Shown here: positions 5,056 through 6,086 of the stretch, in pieces
Position numbering within the stretch: position 1 is the first letter of the stretch
Layout of the letters: each line of letters starts with the position of its first letter
Source of the DNA: an uncultured Clostridia bacterium
GTDB taxonomy: Bacteria; Bacillota; Clostridia; Christensenellales; CAG-138
Direction of reading: 5' to 3'
DNA length: 6,086 bases
NCBI GenBank assembly: GCA_937894955.1
Contig: CALAXO010000065.1
Location: 1 to 6,086 of the forward strand
The notes under the pieces: model-generated
What the model was told of the DNA's origin: nothing
The model's input: the letters and a program-made list of their open reading frames with translations, nothing else
Database searches by the model: none
Position numbers and translations under genes: made by a program

Positions 5056-6086
5056 ATGAAAGACTGTATAACAGTAAAAGGTGCACGTGAAAATAACCTG
5101 AAGAACATAGATCTGACCGTTCCGAGGAATAAACTGATCGTTTTTACCGGACTTTCGGGTTCCGGAAAATCTTCACTTGCGTTTGAAACGATTTTTGCAG
5201 AAGGGCAGCGGAGATATGTTGAATCCCTTTCGACATACGCACGCCAATTTTTGGGTCAAATGGACAAACCCGATGTTGATTACATCGAAGGGCTTTCACC
5301 TGCGGTTTCAATTGACCAGAAAAGCACATCAAACAACCCGAGGTCAACAGTCGGTACCGTTACGGAGATTTACGACTATCTGAGGCTTTTTTTTGCGCGT
5401 GTCGGCATTCCGCATTGTCCAAAATGCGGAAGGGAGATTGCGCGCCAAAGCATAGACCAGGTGGTTGATAAAGTCAAACTGCTCCCGCTGCGTTCGAGAA
5501 TACTCATTGTTGCGCCGGTAATACGTGCAAAAAAAGGCGAACATGTTAAGCTGCTTGAACAGATACGAAAAGACGGCTATGTTCGCGTTAAAATTGACGG
5601 TACGGTTTACGATATCAATGACGTTCCCAAACTTGACAAAAAGCTCAAGCACAGCATCGATGTTGTTATCGATCGCCTTGTTGTTAAGGAAGGTATTGAT
5701 TCAAGACTTACAGATTCATTGGAAGCGGCATTTGCGCTAGGTGACGGGCTTGCAAAGGTTGATATTCTGCCCGACCGGGATTCGGCAGGGGAAAAGACTT
5801 CCGCTGAAAGAGCAGCTGTAAACGGGGGAGTCCTCGTTGAGGACGGTGTGGAGGAGCTGCTTTTTTCTCAAAAATTTGCCTGCCATGAGTGTGGCATCAG
5901 CATTGAAGAAATGTCGCCGCGAATGTTCTCGTTTAACAGCCCGTTCGGTGCCTGCCCGGACTGCACCGGCCTTGGCTATCAGGAAAAAATCGATCCGCTG
6001 CTTGTTGTTCCGAATGATTCGCTGTCTTTAAACGAGGGTGCGATTGCAGCAATGGGATGGAATTCCGCAAACGGAATTGCAAAAAT
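5056..6086 (+). CDS. uvrA: Excinuclease ABC subunit A (partial, N-terminal 343 residues)
   Basis: UvrA is the dimeric, ABC-type ATPase that first finds DNA lesions in nucleotide excision repair and delivers UvrB. The product begins MKDCITVKGARENNLKNI, the usual UvrA start. It carries the first Walker A, GLSGSGKS (32-39), then EGQRRYVESLSTYARQFL (49-66) and STVGTVTEIYDYLRLFF (97-113). CPKC lies at 121-124. The first structural zinc finger is formed by Cys276, Cys279, Cys300 and Cys303 (CHEC and CPDC), the spacing seen in the family. Full-length UvrA is about 940 residues, so the rest, including the second ABC module, is beyond the right edge. ATG at 5056 is the only reasonable start, since the frame is closed by TGA at 5026. 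Its ribosome binding site is weak: AGGA at 5036-5039 is 16 bases away and AAGAG at 5041-5045 is 10 away. This suggests reliance on translation or transcription continuing from uvrB. Confidence 0.97.
   Translation, partial: MKDCITVKGARENNLKNIDLTVPRNKLIVFTGLSGSGKSSLAFETIFAEGQRRYVESLSTYARQFLGQMDKPDVDYIEGLSPAVSIDQKSTSNNPRSTVGTVTEIYDYLRLFFARVGIPHCPKCGREIARQSIDQVVDKVKLLPLRSRILIVAPVIRAKKGEHVKLLEQIRKDGYVRVKIDGTVYDINDVPKLDKKLKHSIDVVIDRLVVKEGIDSRLTDSLEAAFALGDGLAKVDILPDRDSAGEKTSAERAAVNGGVLVEDGVEELLFSQKFACHECGISIEEMSPRMFSFNSPFGACPDCTGLGYQEKIDPLLVVPNDSLSLNEGAIAAMGWNSANGIAK

Noticed and set aside
1..6086. CRISPR array, insertion sequence, tRNA or phage genes
   Set aside because: No regularly spaced direct repeats, transposase motifs, tRNA cloverleaf or phage-like proteins were seen on reading both strands.

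Overview
The window looks like ordinary chromosomal DNA from an anaerobic bacterium, most likely a member of the Clostridia (Bacillota). The grounds are an oxygen-sensitive indolepyruvate:ferredoxin oxidoreductase, a lone ECF-transporter S component, strong AGGAGG-type ribosome binding sites (one with a TTG start), near-consensus TATAAT promoters and an adjacent uvrB-uvrA pair. The assignment below class level is a guess. I see no mobile element, CRISPR array, rRNA or tRNA.

Layout. 1-1168 (minus): the 5' two thirds of iorA, running off the left edge. 1169-1660: a 492-base divergent intergenic region. It carries the iorA promoter and a long, possibly regulatory leader hairpin on the minus strand. 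On the plus strand it carries a near-consensus promoter whose -35 box sits inside an 8-bp inverted repeat. 1661-2332 (plus): an ECF transporter S component (vitamin or cofactor uptake, substrate unassigned), followed by a strong hairpin that is probably its terminator. 2506-2682 (minus): a 58-residue protein with two predicted membrane segments, a good ribosome binding site and a plausible promoter; I do not recognise its family. 2867-2960: the uvrB promoter and leader. 2961-5012 (plus): complete uvrB. 5056-6086 (plus): the N-terminal third of uvrA, running off the right edge.

How they work together. UvrB and UvrA are partners in nucleotide excision repair and are almost certainly co-transcribed from the promoter at 2867-2894, with a 43-base gap between them. 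IorA is the TPP-binding subunit of an enzyme that oxidises aryl pyruvates from aromatic amino acid breakdown and reduces ferredoxin; its partner iorB would be expected further left. The S component supplies substrate recognition to a shared ECF energising module encoded elsewhere. Nothing in the window links the transporter or the small membrane protein to the repair genes beyond proximity.

The items most worth checking are the folded iorA leader (its two G-U pairs exist only in the iorA-sense RNA), the inverted repeat over the transporter promoter, and the small membrane protein gene.
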